Below are positions 1 through 8,687 of a DNA stretch of 64,000 bases, piece by piece (position 1 is the stretch's first letter; every line of letters starts with the position of its first letter). A program made the translations under genes and the position numbers. The DNA is from Clostridia bacterium. Its GTDB lineage: Bacteria > Bacillota > Clostridia > Lutisporales > Lutisporaceae. The notes under the pieces were generated by a model. That model did not search any database and was not told the DNA's origin. It saw only the letters and a program-made list of their open reading frames with translations. The DNA lies in assembly GCA_035628995.1 (NCBI GenBank), contig DASPIR010000029.1, forward strand, positions 82,934 to 146,933, in the 5' to 3' direction.

Positions 1-2160
1 ATTGCTGGCAGTATCGCTCCTAAAGGTTGACAGGCCTGTTATTATGCTTTCTACGGGGATTCCCATCCCTATTGCGCCAGCAATTGCAGCCATGCTGTTG
101 CTTATATTATGCCTCAATACTCCATTCATTGTAACAGGGATAGCCTTTGCTTCAATAAATGGCAGCTCTACTCCGCCTTTATTTACAAAAATGGTGCTGC
201 CATTGCTATAAATGGCTATTCCCCCATCAAGAACGTGGCTTTTTATGGCCTCATTCTCGGTTGACAGAGAAAATAAAATAACATTTGCTTTTATCCTTTC
301 CCTCATACTGAGACAATATTGGTCATCTGCATTCAATACTGCATAACCATCTTTCTTAACCGCTTCTGCAACTAAAGACTTCACATGGGCCAAGTCCTCC
401 AGAGTATTAATGTCATCAATCCCCAGATGATCCTCCGTAATATTGGTTATAATGCCTACATCTGCTTCATCATAGCCCAGCCCACGATTAACTATTCCGC
501 CCCTGGCGGTCTCCAGTACAGCATACTCAACCCTTCTGTCCATAAGTACTGTCCTAGCGCTTATAGGGCCTGTGTTGTCTCCATACTTGATCAGCTCATC
601 GTTCACATATATTCCGCTTGTGGTAGTCATCCCTACAATAAAGCCCATCTGCTTTATAATATGCGCTATCATTCTGGAGGTAGTTGTCTTTCCATTCGTC
701 CCTGTCACTGACACAATAGGTACTCTGCCTGTGCTGCCTTCAGGGAATAGCATATCGACTATATGCTTTGCCACATTTCTTGGGGTGCCTTTATAGGGGT
801 AATGATGCATTCTGATTCCCGGTGCTGCATTTATTTCTATAATGGCCCCTCCTGTTTCAGTAATAGGCTTTGAGATATCTGCAGTGCTTATATCAACACC
901 AGCTACATCCAGACCAATAATTCTGGCTGCTTGAGCTATTAACTTCTTGTTTTGCTCGTGCAATTCATCAGTAACATCGATTGCAACTCCACCTGTACTC
1001 AGGTTGTCATTTTCACGCAGGTATACTATTTCTCCATCATTGGGCACATACTCAAGAGTCAAATTTTGTTTCCTAAGATATTGTTCTGCCACTTTATCAA
1101 TATTTATCTTGGTCAATGGCTTTTCATGCCCTTCACCTCTTAGGGGGCTGCTGTTCTCTTTATGAATAAGCTCTCTTACCGTCCTTGCTCCGTCACCTGT
1201 AACGTGAGCAGAGATTCTATGGGAAGCTGCTACCACCTGGTCTCCTACGACCAATACCCTATAGTAGCTGCCTTTTATATATTTTTCTACTAGGATCGTA
1301 TCCTCGTATTCATTTGCTATCCTATATGCCTCCAATACTTCCTGAGGACTCTTAAGGTTTATGGATACACCTTTTCCATGGCTTCCATAATTGGGCTTCA
1401 CTACAACAGGATAGCCTAGCTTTTCACTATATTCCAAAGCCTCCTGCTCGCTCTTTACTATCTTTCCAGCCGGAACAGGTATTCCATATTCGCTGAGTAT
1501 ACTCTTTGTAAGCTCCTTATTGCATGCAATATCAACCGCTATGCAGCATGAATTCTCAGTAAGCGTTGCTTCTATTCTTTTCTGACTTTTTCCATATCCC
1601 AACTGCAAAATGCTTCCATCACCCAAGCGTATTATTGGGATATTCCGTTCTTTTGCTTCCTTTGTGATTGCAGCGGTGCTTGCTCCAAAATCCGTTGCAA
1701 TGCATACCTTCTTAATGTCTTGCAGCCTTTTATTTATATCCGGCAGTTCTCCTGCCAGTATTCCTTCCATGATTTCCACTGCCAGCCTGCCTGATTCCAA
1801 GCCAGCGTGCTCGTTCTCGTATCCATATATTATATTGTAAATTCCTTCTTTTCCTGTAACCCTTGTCTTGCCGAATTTGATATCATAACCCAGCATGGCT
1901 TGCAGTTCAATTGCTATGTGCTCCATTACATGTGCAAAATATGTTCCCTCCTGAAGCCTTTCAATAAAGCCTCCTTCATACCCTCTGCAACAAAAGTGCT
2001 TTTTCAATCCCGGCAGAAGCCCTTGAAGAGCTTCATTAAAGCCTTCAATGTCCTTTGTCGGAGTGTCGGCATATCTGCCTAAGTCAACTACCAGTTTCAC
2101 CACGGGTTTGTAGCTGTAAATGCTTTTTCCTTGATAAGCATGACTGCTTACAGTAATCAC
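1..2160 (-). CDS. cphA: Cyanophycin synthetase, C-terminus cut by window edge
   Basis: ATP-dependent synthesis of cyanophycin, the Asp-Arg storage polymer, in the cytoplasm. The reverse strand is open from a GTG at 2160, preceded by AAGGAGG, to base 1, giving 720 residues. Full-length family members are about 870-900 residues, so the end of the Mur-ligase-like domain is missing. The last residues in the window (ITGLSTFRSD) match the region just after the glutamate-ligase core. The N-terminal half carries the ATP-grasp-type part. The gene starts 42 bp after the cphB stop, so the two form an operon in the order cphB-cphA. Family identity is secure; the truncation is only due to the window edge. 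Confidence 0.93.
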   Translation of the reverse strand, partial: MITVSSHAYQGKSIYSYKPVVKLVVDLGRYADTPTKDIEGFNEALQGLLPGLKKHFCCRGYEGGFIERLQEGTYFAHVMEHIAIELQAMLGYDIKFGKTRVTGKEGIYNIIYGYENEHAGLESGRLAVEIMEGILAGELPDINKRLQDIKKVCIATDFGASTAAITKEAKERNIPIIRLGDGSILQLGYGKSQKRIEATLTENSCCIAVDIACNKELTKSILSEYGIPVPAGKIVKSEQEALEYSEKLGYPVVVKPNYGSHGKGVSINLKSPQEVLEAYRIANEYEDTILVEKYIKGSYYRVLVVGDQVVAASHRISAHVTGDGARTVRELIHKENSSPLRGEGHEKPLTKINIDKVAEQYLRKQNLTLEYVPNDGEIVYLRENDNLSTGGVAIDVTDELHEQNKKLIAQAARIIGLDVAGVDISTADISKPITETGGAIIEINAAPGIRMHHYPYKGTPRNVAKHIVDMLFPEGSTGRVPIVSVTGTNGKTTTSRMIAHIIKQMGFIVGMTTTSGIYVNDELIKYGDNTGPISARTVLMDRRVEYAVLETARGGIVNRGLGYDEADVGIITNITEDHLGIDDINTLEDLAHVKSLVAEAVKKDGYAVLNADDQYCLSMRERIKANVILFSLSTENEAIKSHVLDGGIAIYSNGSTIFVNKGGVELPFIEAKAIPVTMNGVLRHNISNSMAAIAGAIGMGIPVESIITGLSTFRSDTASN

Positions 2161-2202
2161 AATGCTTCCTCCTTATGTTTTTGAGAAAAATGTTTTATAT
2201 TT

Positions 2203-3018
2203 TTAATCTTGCTTTTTTAGTATTTCCTGTTTTTTTACTAAATTAAACCCATACCCTTTTGGTAAAATGTGTATTCTTACATTAGTTATTGCCAAAGGAT
2301 CATCAGGATGCTGTTCTGAAATATTAGTATAGGAAATATCTCTGCCGTCCACAACTGTAACTACTCCAGAGCCTCCGACAGTAAACTCCAGATCCTTGTT
2401 TACAATCATCGCAGTATCTTCATCTATGCCAATTCCTAAAACATTTGGGTTTTGTGCCACAGCCGCCAGCAATCTTCCAATTCTTCCCCTTTGATTAAAA
2501 TGCTGGTCTATTATTACACCCGCTAAGAGATCCATTCCCGGAGCCATCTTTAGTGTACATTTCCTTGGTGCTTCCTCATCTTTCCCTTCCACAACCATTA
2601 TCTCACTCATCATCGAAGCTCCTGCGCTGGTTCCAGCAATTACCCTGCCTTCTTCATATTGTTTTCTTAATATCCGGTGTACTTCAGTGCCACCCAATAT
2701 GCTTGATATTCTCAGCTGGTCACCACCTACAAAAAAAATACAGGTAGCATCATGAAGAACCTTCAAACCTTCAATATTATTTGCAGATTCCCTATCTGTG
2801 ATATTTATTGATACAACGCTTCTTGCTCCCAACTCACTAAAAAGTCTTTTATATTCCAAACCCGCTTCTACAGGGCTGTTGGTTGCAGTGGTGATTAGAG
2901 CTATGGACGCACCTTCACCGCCTGCAAGCTTTATTACTTCTTTAAGGATAGCTTTATCTGCTCTTTTATCCTCTGCCCCTCCGATTATTACAAGGCTTCC
3001 CCTTTCAGTTTCAGGCAT
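2203..3018 (-). CDS. cphB: Cyanophycinase
   Basis: Serine peptidase of family S51 that cuts cyanophycin into beta-Asp-Arg dipeptides. The nucleophile motif GTSAGA is seen around residue 131, following the FFVGGDQ segment, and GIGIDEDTA lies further on. Length 271 aa is normal. The longest frame begins with TTG at 3036, but GGAGAGG lies just downstream of it and is well spaced from the ATG at 3018, so I start there. It is the first gene of the cphB-cphA pair and is transcribed divergently from the spore protein gene at 3197. Having both enzymes means the cell can store and re-mobilise nitrogen; a link to sporulation is only inference from the neighbouring gene. Confidence 0.93.
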   Translation of the reverse strand: MPETERGSLVIIGGAEDKRADKAILKEVIKLAGGEGASIALITTATNSPVEAGLEYKRLFSELGARSVVSINITDRESANNIEGLKVLHDATCIFFVGGDQLRISSILGGTEVHRILRKQYEEGRVIAGTSAGASMMSEIMVVEGKDEEAPRKCTLKMAPGMDLLAGVIIDQHFNQRGRIGRLLAAVAQNPNVLGIGIDEDTAMIVNKDLEFTVGGSGVVTVVDGRDISYTNISEQHPDDPLAITNVRIHILPKGYGFNLVKKQEILKKQD

Positions 3019-3196
3019 TGTTGCATCCCTCTCCAATCCTATTTTTTTTGCTGCTTAATATAATATTCCAAAAACAGTATTTAAAAATGTATTGTATATT
3101 TTACAAAAAAGGAGTATTATTCCAACAAATGTTTGTGATATTTTTTCGGATTAATTGTCATTCACAAAAGCATAATAATAAAAAGGAGATGATTTA

Positions 3197-3394
3197 ATGG
3201 ACATAAACAGAGCAGAAGAAATTATTAATTCCAAAGGAATTATTGAGGTAACCTATAAGGATTCACCAATATGGATTGAGAGCGTTATTAGAGATAATGC
3301 TACAGCACATGTAAAACTTCTGTCGGACAATCAGAGCATGAATATACCTATTGAAGACTTGATGGAGAAGAATCCCAATAACAATAATCGATAA
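3197..3394 (+). CDS. sspH: H-type small acid-soluble spore protein
   Basis: A 65-aa protein beginning MDINRAEEIINS, followed by IEVTYKDSPIWIESV and a PIEDL segment, the layout of the SspH/Sml family of minor small acid-soluble spore proteins. These accumulate in the forespore and belong to the dormant spore core. AAAAAGGAG precedes the ATG at the usual distance. The gene stands alone, divergent from cphB. It is direct evidence that the organism forms endospores. I looked for a SigG promoter; CATAATA at 3171-3177 lies too close to the ribosome binding site to serve as the -10 element, so the promoter is not assigned. Confidence 0.9.
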   Translation: MDINRAEEIINSKGIIEVTYKDSPIWIESVIRDNATAHVKLLSDNQSMNIPIEDLMEKNPNNNNR

Positions 3395-3427
3395 TTTTAG
3401 TATTCATTGGCATGTTTCTACATTTGG

Positions 3428-3433
3428 TATAAT
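3428..3433 (+). promoter_or_regulatory. Possible -10 of the agrBD promoter
   Basis: TATAAT at 3428-3433, with TTGGCA at 3407-3412 and a short 15-bp spacer. It is the best housekeeping-type promoter in the 140-bp space upstream of agrB. The predicted transcript would carry the palindrome at 3483-3510 in its leader. The short spacer makes this uncertain. Confidence 0.35.
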
Positions 3434-3482
3434 AATTAGGCCTGTTCATATAAAATCTATTGAAGCGCTTCCGATATGTATA

Positions 3483-3510
3483 TAGAATTAAGCTATAAGC
3501 TTAAGTTCTA
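3483..3510. promoter_or_regulatory. Inverted repeat in the agrB leader
   Basis: TAGAATTAAGC / GCTTAAGTTCTA around a short AT centre, a near-perfect palindrome with one bulged base, 25 bp upstream of the agrB ATG. It could be an operator or an RNA hairpin close to the ribosome binding site. LytTR regulators usually bind direct repeats, so binding by the local AgrA is not established. Confidence 0.4.
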
Positions 3511-3534
3511 TTAATTTGCAGAAGGAATGATTTT

Positions 3535-4152
3535 ATGGAATTTCCCGAAAGATTAAGTGAAAAGCTAACTGCAGTTATTTCAGAAAACTTGGAGGATTTG
3601 TCAGAACGAAAGCTTGCTGAGATTAATTATGGAATAGCGGTCTTTATCACAAACTCATACAAAATGCTGCTTATTTTCTTCTTAGCAATCTTACTGAATA
3701 TATTCAAGGATTTTCTTATTGCTTTTATAAGCTTCGGCGCCTTACGCACATTTGCGTCAGGCGTTCATGCAAAGGGAGAGTGGACATGCCTTCCCGCAAG
3801 TGCGTTATTTTTCTTTGGTATTGTATATTCGGGAATGGTTATCGACTTAAATATATATGTTGTAAGTATTATATTTGCGCTATGCTTCTCTGCAGTATTA
3901 AGATATGCGCCTGCCGACACTGAAGAGCGGCCTATAGCAAGCAGGAAGCTTCGAAAAAAATTAAAAGTGCTGTCTTGTTTTGCAGTCATAGCTCTTTACT
4001 TGGCTTCAGCATACAACTTGGGCACTTCAATTTCTTCAATAATAGCATTTGCTGTTTTAGTTGAAACAATATTGATACTACCCATAACTTACAAGCTGGC
4101 AGGCAGCATGTACGGTGTGGGTATAAGTATAAACAATAAAAGGGAGGTATAG
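3535..4152 (+). CDS. agrB: AgrB-like peptide-processing membrane protease
   Basis: Membrane endopeptidase that trims the AgrD precursor at its C-terminal side and forms the thiolactone. The 205-aa protein is mostly hydrophobic with several membrane spans. The conserved catalytic pair is visible in RTFASGVHAKGEWTC as His78 and Cys85, the same spacing and nearly the same positions as in staphylococcal AgrB. AgrD starts 2 bp after its stop codon, so the two are translationally close. The histidine kinase and regulator of the system lie convergently on the other strand. GAAGGAATGATTTT precedes the ATG. Family identity is strong. Confidence 0.92.
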   Translation: MEFPERLSEKLTAVISENLEDLSERKLAEINYGIAVFITNSYKMLLIFFLAILLNIFKDFLIAFISFGALRTFASGVHAKGEWTCLPASALFFFGIVYSGMVIDLNIYVVSIIFALCFSAVLRYAPADTEERPIASRKLRKKLKVLSCFAVIALYLASAYNLGTSISSIIAFAVLVETILILPITYKLAGSMYGVGISINNKREV

Positions 4153-4154
4153 AA

Positions 4155-4292
4155 ATGAAAAGATTCTTGAAACCACTATTGGTCCTTATCAGTACCTTAG
4201 CTTTGTTTATAGCAAGTACTTCAACAACAGCTTGTTACTTCTGGTCGTTAAGGGAACCTAAGATGCCGGAATCGTTAATTAAGAGAGACTAA
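4155..4292 (+). CDS. agrD: AgrD-like cyclic lactone autoinducer precursor
   Basis: A 45-aa peptide with a basic amphipathic leader (MKRFLKPLLV) and hydrophobic stretch, then TTACYFWSLREPKMPESL. The cysteine followed by aromatic residues and an acidic/Pro tail (EPKMPESL) is the layout of cyclic lactone autoinducer precursors; the tail corresponds to the DEVEVPKEL part of staphylococcal AgrD. The mature signal should be a thiolactone ring closed onto Cys27, probably 5 or 6 residues (C-Y-F-W-S with or without L); the exact cleavage sites cannot be read from sequence. AGGGAGG lies just upstream, and a bidirectional terminator follows. Confidence 0.88.
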   Translation: MKRFLKPLLVLISTLALFIASTSTTACYFWSLREPKMPESLIKRD

Positions 4293-4300
4293 TAAAAAAA

Positions 4301-4325
4301 ATAAGAGCACATATCGTGCTCTTAT
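4301..4325. terminator. Bidirectional terminator between agrD and agrC
   Basis: ATAAGAGCAC / GTGCTCTTAT stem with a 5-nt loop, A-rich on the left and T-rich on the right. It serves both converging operons and overlaps the agrC stop codon at 4322-4324. Confidence 0.85.
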
Positions 4326-5617
4326 TTTTTTATTATAAGCTCCTGCTTAAATATTCCTTCTTCAATAAATGTGTTATGCAATATATTGGCATACTTGGAT
4401 AATACCTGATTGGTTATTGCTAGACCAAATCCTCTGTTGTTTCCCTTTGTAGAATACCCTTTTTTCTGTATCTCATCCACGTCGACAGTGCCCTCGTAGG
4501 TATTTTCAACACTTATTGTCAGATAACCTTCACCATCAGTCAGAATAATGTTCATTTTTTTAATATCCGAAACCGCTGCTGCATCAATTGCGTTGTCAAG
4601 GTAGTTTCCCAGCACTTCACATAGATCGGTAAGCTTCATGCTAACTTGATGCACTTCATTTATGACCTGCACTCCCACCTCTATTCCCCTGCTCTCAGCT
4701 TCATTAATCTTATTCCACAGCAGTCCGAATATTGCATATACCTTTATTCTCTGCAAAGCCAGAAGCAAATTGCTGTCCATTTTTTTTGTTTCATCCATTA
4801 CCTCGGAATAGTAGGTTTTCAAACCCTGTATATCATTCTCCTGAATATATCCATAAAAGCTATATATGGTATTGGCATAGCTATGCTTCAGTCTTCTGAA
4901 GTCATTTATAAGGCTGTCTATCGTTTTTATATAGTCCTGCTGTTGGTCATACTGCTGCTCCTTCAAAGTCAATGCACTGTTGGTAAAATTGATGTACAGG
5001 CTTAGTATAAGATACATCCACATGATAGCTACATTTACCAGTATTACGCTTTGATCTACCACCCCAATAAACTTTATATATACTGAATAGTTAACCGCAA
5101 TTACAATAAAGGTAGCAAACATGTATATTGATGACTTTATACTTATGCTGCGCTTGTATTTGTCTGTCATTTCTTGAGTCTGTCTTATGAGCCTTATAAG
5201 AAAAATTATTATTATTACAGTTCCGTATATTATTAAATCAGCGGTTAAGGATAGCAAAATATGGGATTTAATCTTTTCATGAGTATACCCATATATCTTG
5301 ACCAAAATGAACACCGCAGATATATCCCCAACTGCAAGGGCGATGGCATTTGTGATATTAACAACAATTGACTGAATCAAGCCGAGCTTCAACAAGAAAT
5401 ATGACATAAGCATCATAAACGGCAGCATTATCAGAGCACGCAATCCCATTCCAATGTATTGGTCCAAATATACAAGTAAATTAGTGCCTAAAGCTGTGAT
5501 AATGACAAACCTCAGTAATACTTTCTGTTCTCTTTGAAAGCTGTACAATGCCTGCGCCAAATATGTAAAAATAACTATTGCCATTGTATTGATAAATATC
5601 CTATATAGTACTATCAT
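4322..5617 (-). CDS. agrC: AgrC-like GHKL sensor histidine kinase
   Basis: Membrane receptor kinase for the processed AgrD peptide. The N-terminal 200 residues contain about six membrane spans. The cytoplasmic part has the phosphoacceptor segment RRLKHSYANTIYSF, an N box (NYLDNAIDAA) and a G box (NRGFGLAI), typical of the GHKL/HATPase_c_5 kinases that pair with LytTR regulators. At 431 aa it is full length. It overlaps the 3' end of agrA by 17 bp, so the two are cotranscribed with agrA first. Its stop codon lies in the shared terminator. Assignment as the receptor for the neighbouring peptide follows from the locus arrangement. Confidence 0.9.
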   Translation of the reverse strand: MIVLYRIFINTMAIVIFTYLAQALYSFQREQKVLLRFVIITALGTNLLVYLDQYIGMGLRALIMLPFMMLMSYFLLKLGLIQSIVVNITNAIALAVGDISAVFILVKIYGYTHEKIKSHILLSLTADLIIYGTVIIIIFLIRLIRQTQEMTDKYKRSISIKSSIYMFATFIVIAVNYSVYIKFIGVVDQSVILVNVAIMWMYLILSLYINFTNSALTLKEQQYDQQQDYIKTIDSLINDFRRLKHSYANTIYSFYGYIQENDIQGLKTYYSEVMDETKKMDSNLLLALQRIKVYAIFGLLWNKINEAESRGIEVGVQVINEVHQVSMKLTDLCEVLGNYLDNAIDAAAVSDIKKMNIILTDGEGYLTISVENTYEGTVDVDEIQKKGYSTKGNNRGFGLAITNQVLSKYANILHNTFIEEGIFKQELIIKK

Positions 5618-6377
5618 TCTCTTGAACCATCCTATCCAATACTACCTTTATTTCACTTTTCTGCTGCCTCGACATAAAGCACTTTTCGTCATTGGACATT
5701 ATTATGTACGAATCCTTATAGTTGACTTCCTTTACATGGTTAATGTTGATAATGTATGAGCGATGACAGCGGCAGAAATTCTCTCCGCTTTTATTAAGTT
5801 CATTGATTATATCCTTTAGATAACCGAAAAATTCTATGTTTCGGCTCTTTGTATGTACTACAAGCTTTTGATTTATTGATTCCACGAATATGATATTATG
5901 GAGTTCTATGTTGTAATCGCAGTTTCCTGACCTGATTTTAATTATTGCATTCTTATTATGCTTTTGGTAGTTCAGATAGTTGCTATAGTGCTTATTTATG
6001 GAAAGTACGCACTCCTCAAGTGCCTGATAAGATACCGGTTTTATAAGATATTCAAAGGCTTCAATATGATATTTGAACACCGTCATGCACAATTCCGGAT
6101 GACCTGTGACAAAGGTTATATAACAATACGGATCAAAGCTCCTGATCTGCTTGGCCAACTCCAATCCATTCATATTAGTCCCAAGGTTTATGTCAAGAAA
6201 GTACGCATTAATACCCTGCGCATATTGCTTTGCATATTCGATTACCCTCTTGGGATTATCTGTTGTAAAGCATACCTTTGCGTCTATGCCATTCTGCCTA
6301 ATAACCTTTTCTAAGCTTGTCCTGATATTGTTCAATATAACCTGCTTGTCCTCACATAACACCATATTTATAGACAT
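5601..6377 (-). CDS. agrA: AgrA-like LytTR response regulator
   Basis: Response regulator with an N-terminal receiver domain and a C-terminal LytTR DNA-binding domain. The phosphoacceptor is Asp62 in YFLDINLG; KPV at the end of the receiver is the conserved lysine region. The LytTR part (last about 105 residues) shows FVES, CHRSYIININHV and a final basic segment. GGAGGTG lies 6 nt upstream of the ATG at 6377; the longer frame starting with TTG would begin inside that ribosome binding site. 258 aa is normal. It probably autoregulates the locus on receipt of the AgrD signal, as in known agr systems. Confidence 0.9.
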   Translation of the reverse strand: MSINMVLCEDKQVILNNIRTSLEKVIRQNGIDAKVCFTTDNPKRVIEYAKQYAQGINAYFLDINLGTNMNGLELAKQIRSFDPYCYITFVTGHPELCMTVFKYHIEAFEYLIKPVSYQALEECVLSINKHYSNYLNYQKHNKNAIIKIRSGNCDYNIELHNIIFVESINQKLVVHTKSRNIEFFGYLKDIINELNKSGENFCRCHRSYIININHVKEVNYKDSYIIMSNDEKCFMSRQQKSEIKVVLDRMVQENDSTI

Positions 6378-6520
6378 GTCCAACACCTCCAAAAATGCTT
6401 AGGTTTACACACATAGACGGCATAATATAACCAATAGAATTGATTCGACAAAAATTCGCTTTTTCCTTTAAAAAATAATTGAATTGCATGTTTTATTATA
6501 TGAATGATGTTGCTATTTAT

Positions 6521-7120
6521 CTATTTTTTGATATTCATGGTATGTATTATTCTGTCAAACAGAACTTTATAATAGTTCTTCCATTCTTTTTCTGGCACAA
6601 AAAAGCTTATCCTGTATACTTTATTAGAGTACCCCTCAATAAAAGCTTCGTATGCCCTATTATACTCCCCCTCAGGGTTTGCCCTGCTGTAATCGATCAA
6701 ATAGCCTTTTTTGTTGTCTGCCATAATCTCCTTGATATCAAAGTGTTTAAAGTCAACTACGCCTACAGCTGACTCTTTTGACTCTTCAATAAACTGCTTC
6801 AGAGGCTTGGAAAGCTTCCACACCTGTACAAAGCCATTTATCCTTTTATCCTGGGAGATAAAATTCATGTGATATAGTATTTCCCCCCCTGCAAAGGATA
6901 CTTCCTGCGTATGCCACGAATCAGGCAGTTCAAAATGAAATGTGTTATCCATAACGTTATAAGCTTCAAAAAGCTGCTTTGAAGCCTTTTCTCCCTCAAT
7001 ATTCTCCGTAAAGGCAGTAAAAGCTGACGGAAGCCTTCCTGTATAAATTAAAGCTGCGCACAAGACAATAATCGCTATAAATGAAAGAGTAAATGTAAGC
7101 TTTAGCCTATTCCTCAACAC
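6521..7120 (-). CDS. Membrane-anchored protein of unknown function
   Basis: A 199-aa protein with one N-terminal membrane segment (about residues 8-27) and a predicted extracellular domain. The domain has alternating hydrophobic segments such as FHFELPDSW and GFVQVWKL, which suggests a small mixed alpha/beta fold similar in feel to PsbP-like domains, but I do not recognise the family. GTG start preceded by AAGGAG. It lies alone upstream of agrA on the same strand with a 143-bp gap, so a link to the agr system is possible but not shown. Confidence 0.7.
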   Translation of the reverse strand: MLRNRLKLTFTLSFIAIIVLCAALIYTGRLPSAFTAFTENIEGEKASKQLFEAYNVMDNTFHFELPDSWHTQEVSFAGGEILYHMNFISQDKRINGFVQVWKLSKPLKQFIEESKESAVGVVDFKHFDIKEIMADNKKGYLIDYSRANPEGEYNRAYEAFIEGYSNKVYRISFFVPEKEWKNYYKVLFDRIIHTMNIKK

Positions 7121-7252
7121 TATATATCACTCCTTAGATGGTTTAAATTTGAAACATTGATTGACTATAATAAATGATATTAGGCTTTGCTTTCATACAG
7201 AACAAAGGTAAGCTTTACATGAAAAATTTTTCTATTTCCACAATAAGCACTT

Positions 7253-7290
7253 GTGCCCTGTAATAGAATTCGTTCGTAGAAGCAGGGCAC
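7253..7290. repeat. Hairpin GTGCCCTG / CAGGGCAC
   Basis: 8-bp perfect stem with a 22-nt loop, directly beside the two-hairpin repeat that starts at 7298. It has no T-run, so it is not a typical terminator. Confidence 0.45.
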
Positions 7291-7297
7291 TACATTA

Positions 7298-7410
7298 ATA
7301 TTGAACGCACAATAGTATTCGCATTGGGTAAAGTGCGAATTCAATAACAGCTAAGGAAACATTTACGCGAAATTTGAATAAAGCATGTAATATGTATTTC
7401 GCGAAATGTA
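7298..7410 (-). repeat. Two-hairpin dispersed repeat, copy A
   Basis: One of three copies (others 25288-25400 and 43647-43758). Read on the reverse strand it has ATTTCGCGAAA, then TTTCGCGTAAATGT, then TATTGAATTCGCAC, then GTGCGTTCAATA, in the same order and spacing as the other copies. The first two segments pair with each other, and the last two pair with each other, giving two stem-loops. It fills most of the 396-bp space upstream of ltaE. Confidence 0.85.
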
Positions 7411-7516
7411 TTGGAAGTGCATTATTAACATTTTGAATTGTTTGAAAATCTGTGATGTTAATAAGCACTTATTATTGTATAATAGTAATGAATTAATAAT
7501 AATGGAGGTTTTAGTG

Positions 7517-8542
7517 TTGAAATACATAGATTTGCGAAGCGATACTGTCACACAGCCCACTGATGAGATGCGCGAGGCTATGGCAAAAGCAATTGTCGGG
7601 GATGATGTCTATGGAGACGACCCTACTATGTGTCTCTTAGAAAAAAAAGCTGCAGAGTACGTCGGTAAGGAGGCTGCACTTTTTGTGCCAAGCGGCACCA
7701 TGGGAAATCAGCTGGCAGTCATGACACATACAAGAAGAGGACATGAGATAATAGCAGAAGAGAATTGTCATATAGTCCAGCATGAGGTAGGAGCCATTGC
7801 GGTATTATCAGGTGTACAGCTCAGAACCATCAAAGGGCACAAGGGTATCATGGAACCACAATCCGTTGAGAAGACTATAAGAGAAGATGACATACACTTT
7901 CCTGAGACAGGACTCATTTGTATGGAGAATGCATTGTCAAACGGCACAGTTGTACCGCTTGACAGAATGAAGGAAATATATGATATAGCCAAGAAACATG
8001 ACTTGCCTGTTCATCTTGACGGAGCAAGGCTTTTCAACGCTGCAGCGTCTCTTGGCGTAGATGCGTCACAGATTACGCAGTATACCGACTCCGTAATGTT
8101 TTGCCTTTCCAAGGGCTTATGCGCTCCGGTCGGCTCCATGCTTGCAGGCAGCAAGCAGTTCATAGATAAGGCAAGGAAGAATCGAAAGCTCTTGGGCGGC
8201 GGAATGCGCCAAACAGGTATACTTGCTGCCGCCGGACTTATAGCACTGGAGAAAATGTCGAAGCGTCTCCATGTCGATCATGATAATGCAAAGTATATGG
8301 CAAAACGCCTGGTGGAAATACCTGGAATCAAGCTTACCCATGAGGATGTACATATAAATATGGTTTTCTTTGATATGGAGGAAACGGGAGTGAGCTCAGA
8401 AAAGCTTGTAACCCAATTACTTGAGAAAGGCATCAAGATAAATGGCATAGAAGGCGGACTCATGAGGTATGTCACAAACAATGATGTCAGCAAGGAAGAT
8501 ATTGATTATACCATCCAATGTATGAAGGATATAATGAAATAA
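7517..8542 (+). CDS. ltaE: Low-specificity L-threonine aldolase
   Basis: PLP enzyme cleaving L-threonine or allo-threonine to glycine and acetaldehyde in the cytoplasm. YIDLRSDTVTQPT at the N-terminus, DGARLFNAA and the PLP-lysine segment CLSKGLCAPVGS are diagnostic. The open frame extends upstream to 7406, but that part lies in the dispersed repeat and has no ribosome binding site. GGAGG at 7506-7510 favours the TTG at 7517 (the GTG at 7514 is also possible), giving 341 aa, the usual family length. It is a single-gene unit followed by a long hairpin. Confidence 0.93.
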   Translation: MKYIDLRSDTVTQPTDEMREAMAKAIVGDDVYGDDPTMCLLEKKAAEYVGKEAALFVPSGTMGNQLAVMTHTRRGHEIIAEENCHIVQHEVGAIAVLSGVQLRTIKGHKGIMEPQSVEKTIREDDIHFPETGLICMENALSNGTVVPLDRMKEIYDIAKKHDLPVHLDGARLFNAAASLGVDASQITQYTDSVMFCLSKGLCAPVGSMLAGSKQFIDKARKNRKLLGGGMRQTGILAAAGLIALEKMSKRLHVDHDNAKYMAKRLVEIPGIKLTHEDVHINMVFFDMEETGVSSEKLVTQLLEKGIKINGIEGGLMRYVTNNDVSKEDIDYTIQCMKDIMK

Positions 8543-8548
8543 ACAAAA

Positions 8549-8655
8549 GTTACGTGTAACACTGAAGACACTGAAATCCACTGAATACACGGCGGGAAAG
8601 AATAATTAGCCGTGTAATTCAGTGAAACATCCGTGTCTTCCGTGTTATCCGTAAC
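8549..8655. repeat. Long imperfect hairpin repeat
   Basis: A 107-bp inverted repeat: the left arm begins GTTACGTGTAACACTGAAG and the right arm, read on the other strand, begins GTTACGGATAACACGGAAG. The arms match over about 45 bp with a few mismatches. The left-arm sequence recurs at 59458-59500. It lies between the converging ltaE and nucleoid-protein genes and may act as a terminator for both, though it lacks a clean T-run. Confidence 0.75.
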
Positions 8656-8687
8656 CATGCTATTAGAATGCTTCGACAGAAGCTTCG

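Noticed and set aside
3171..3177. CATAATA as a SigG -10 for sspH
   Set aside because: The start site would fall inside the ribosome binding site, leaving no leader.
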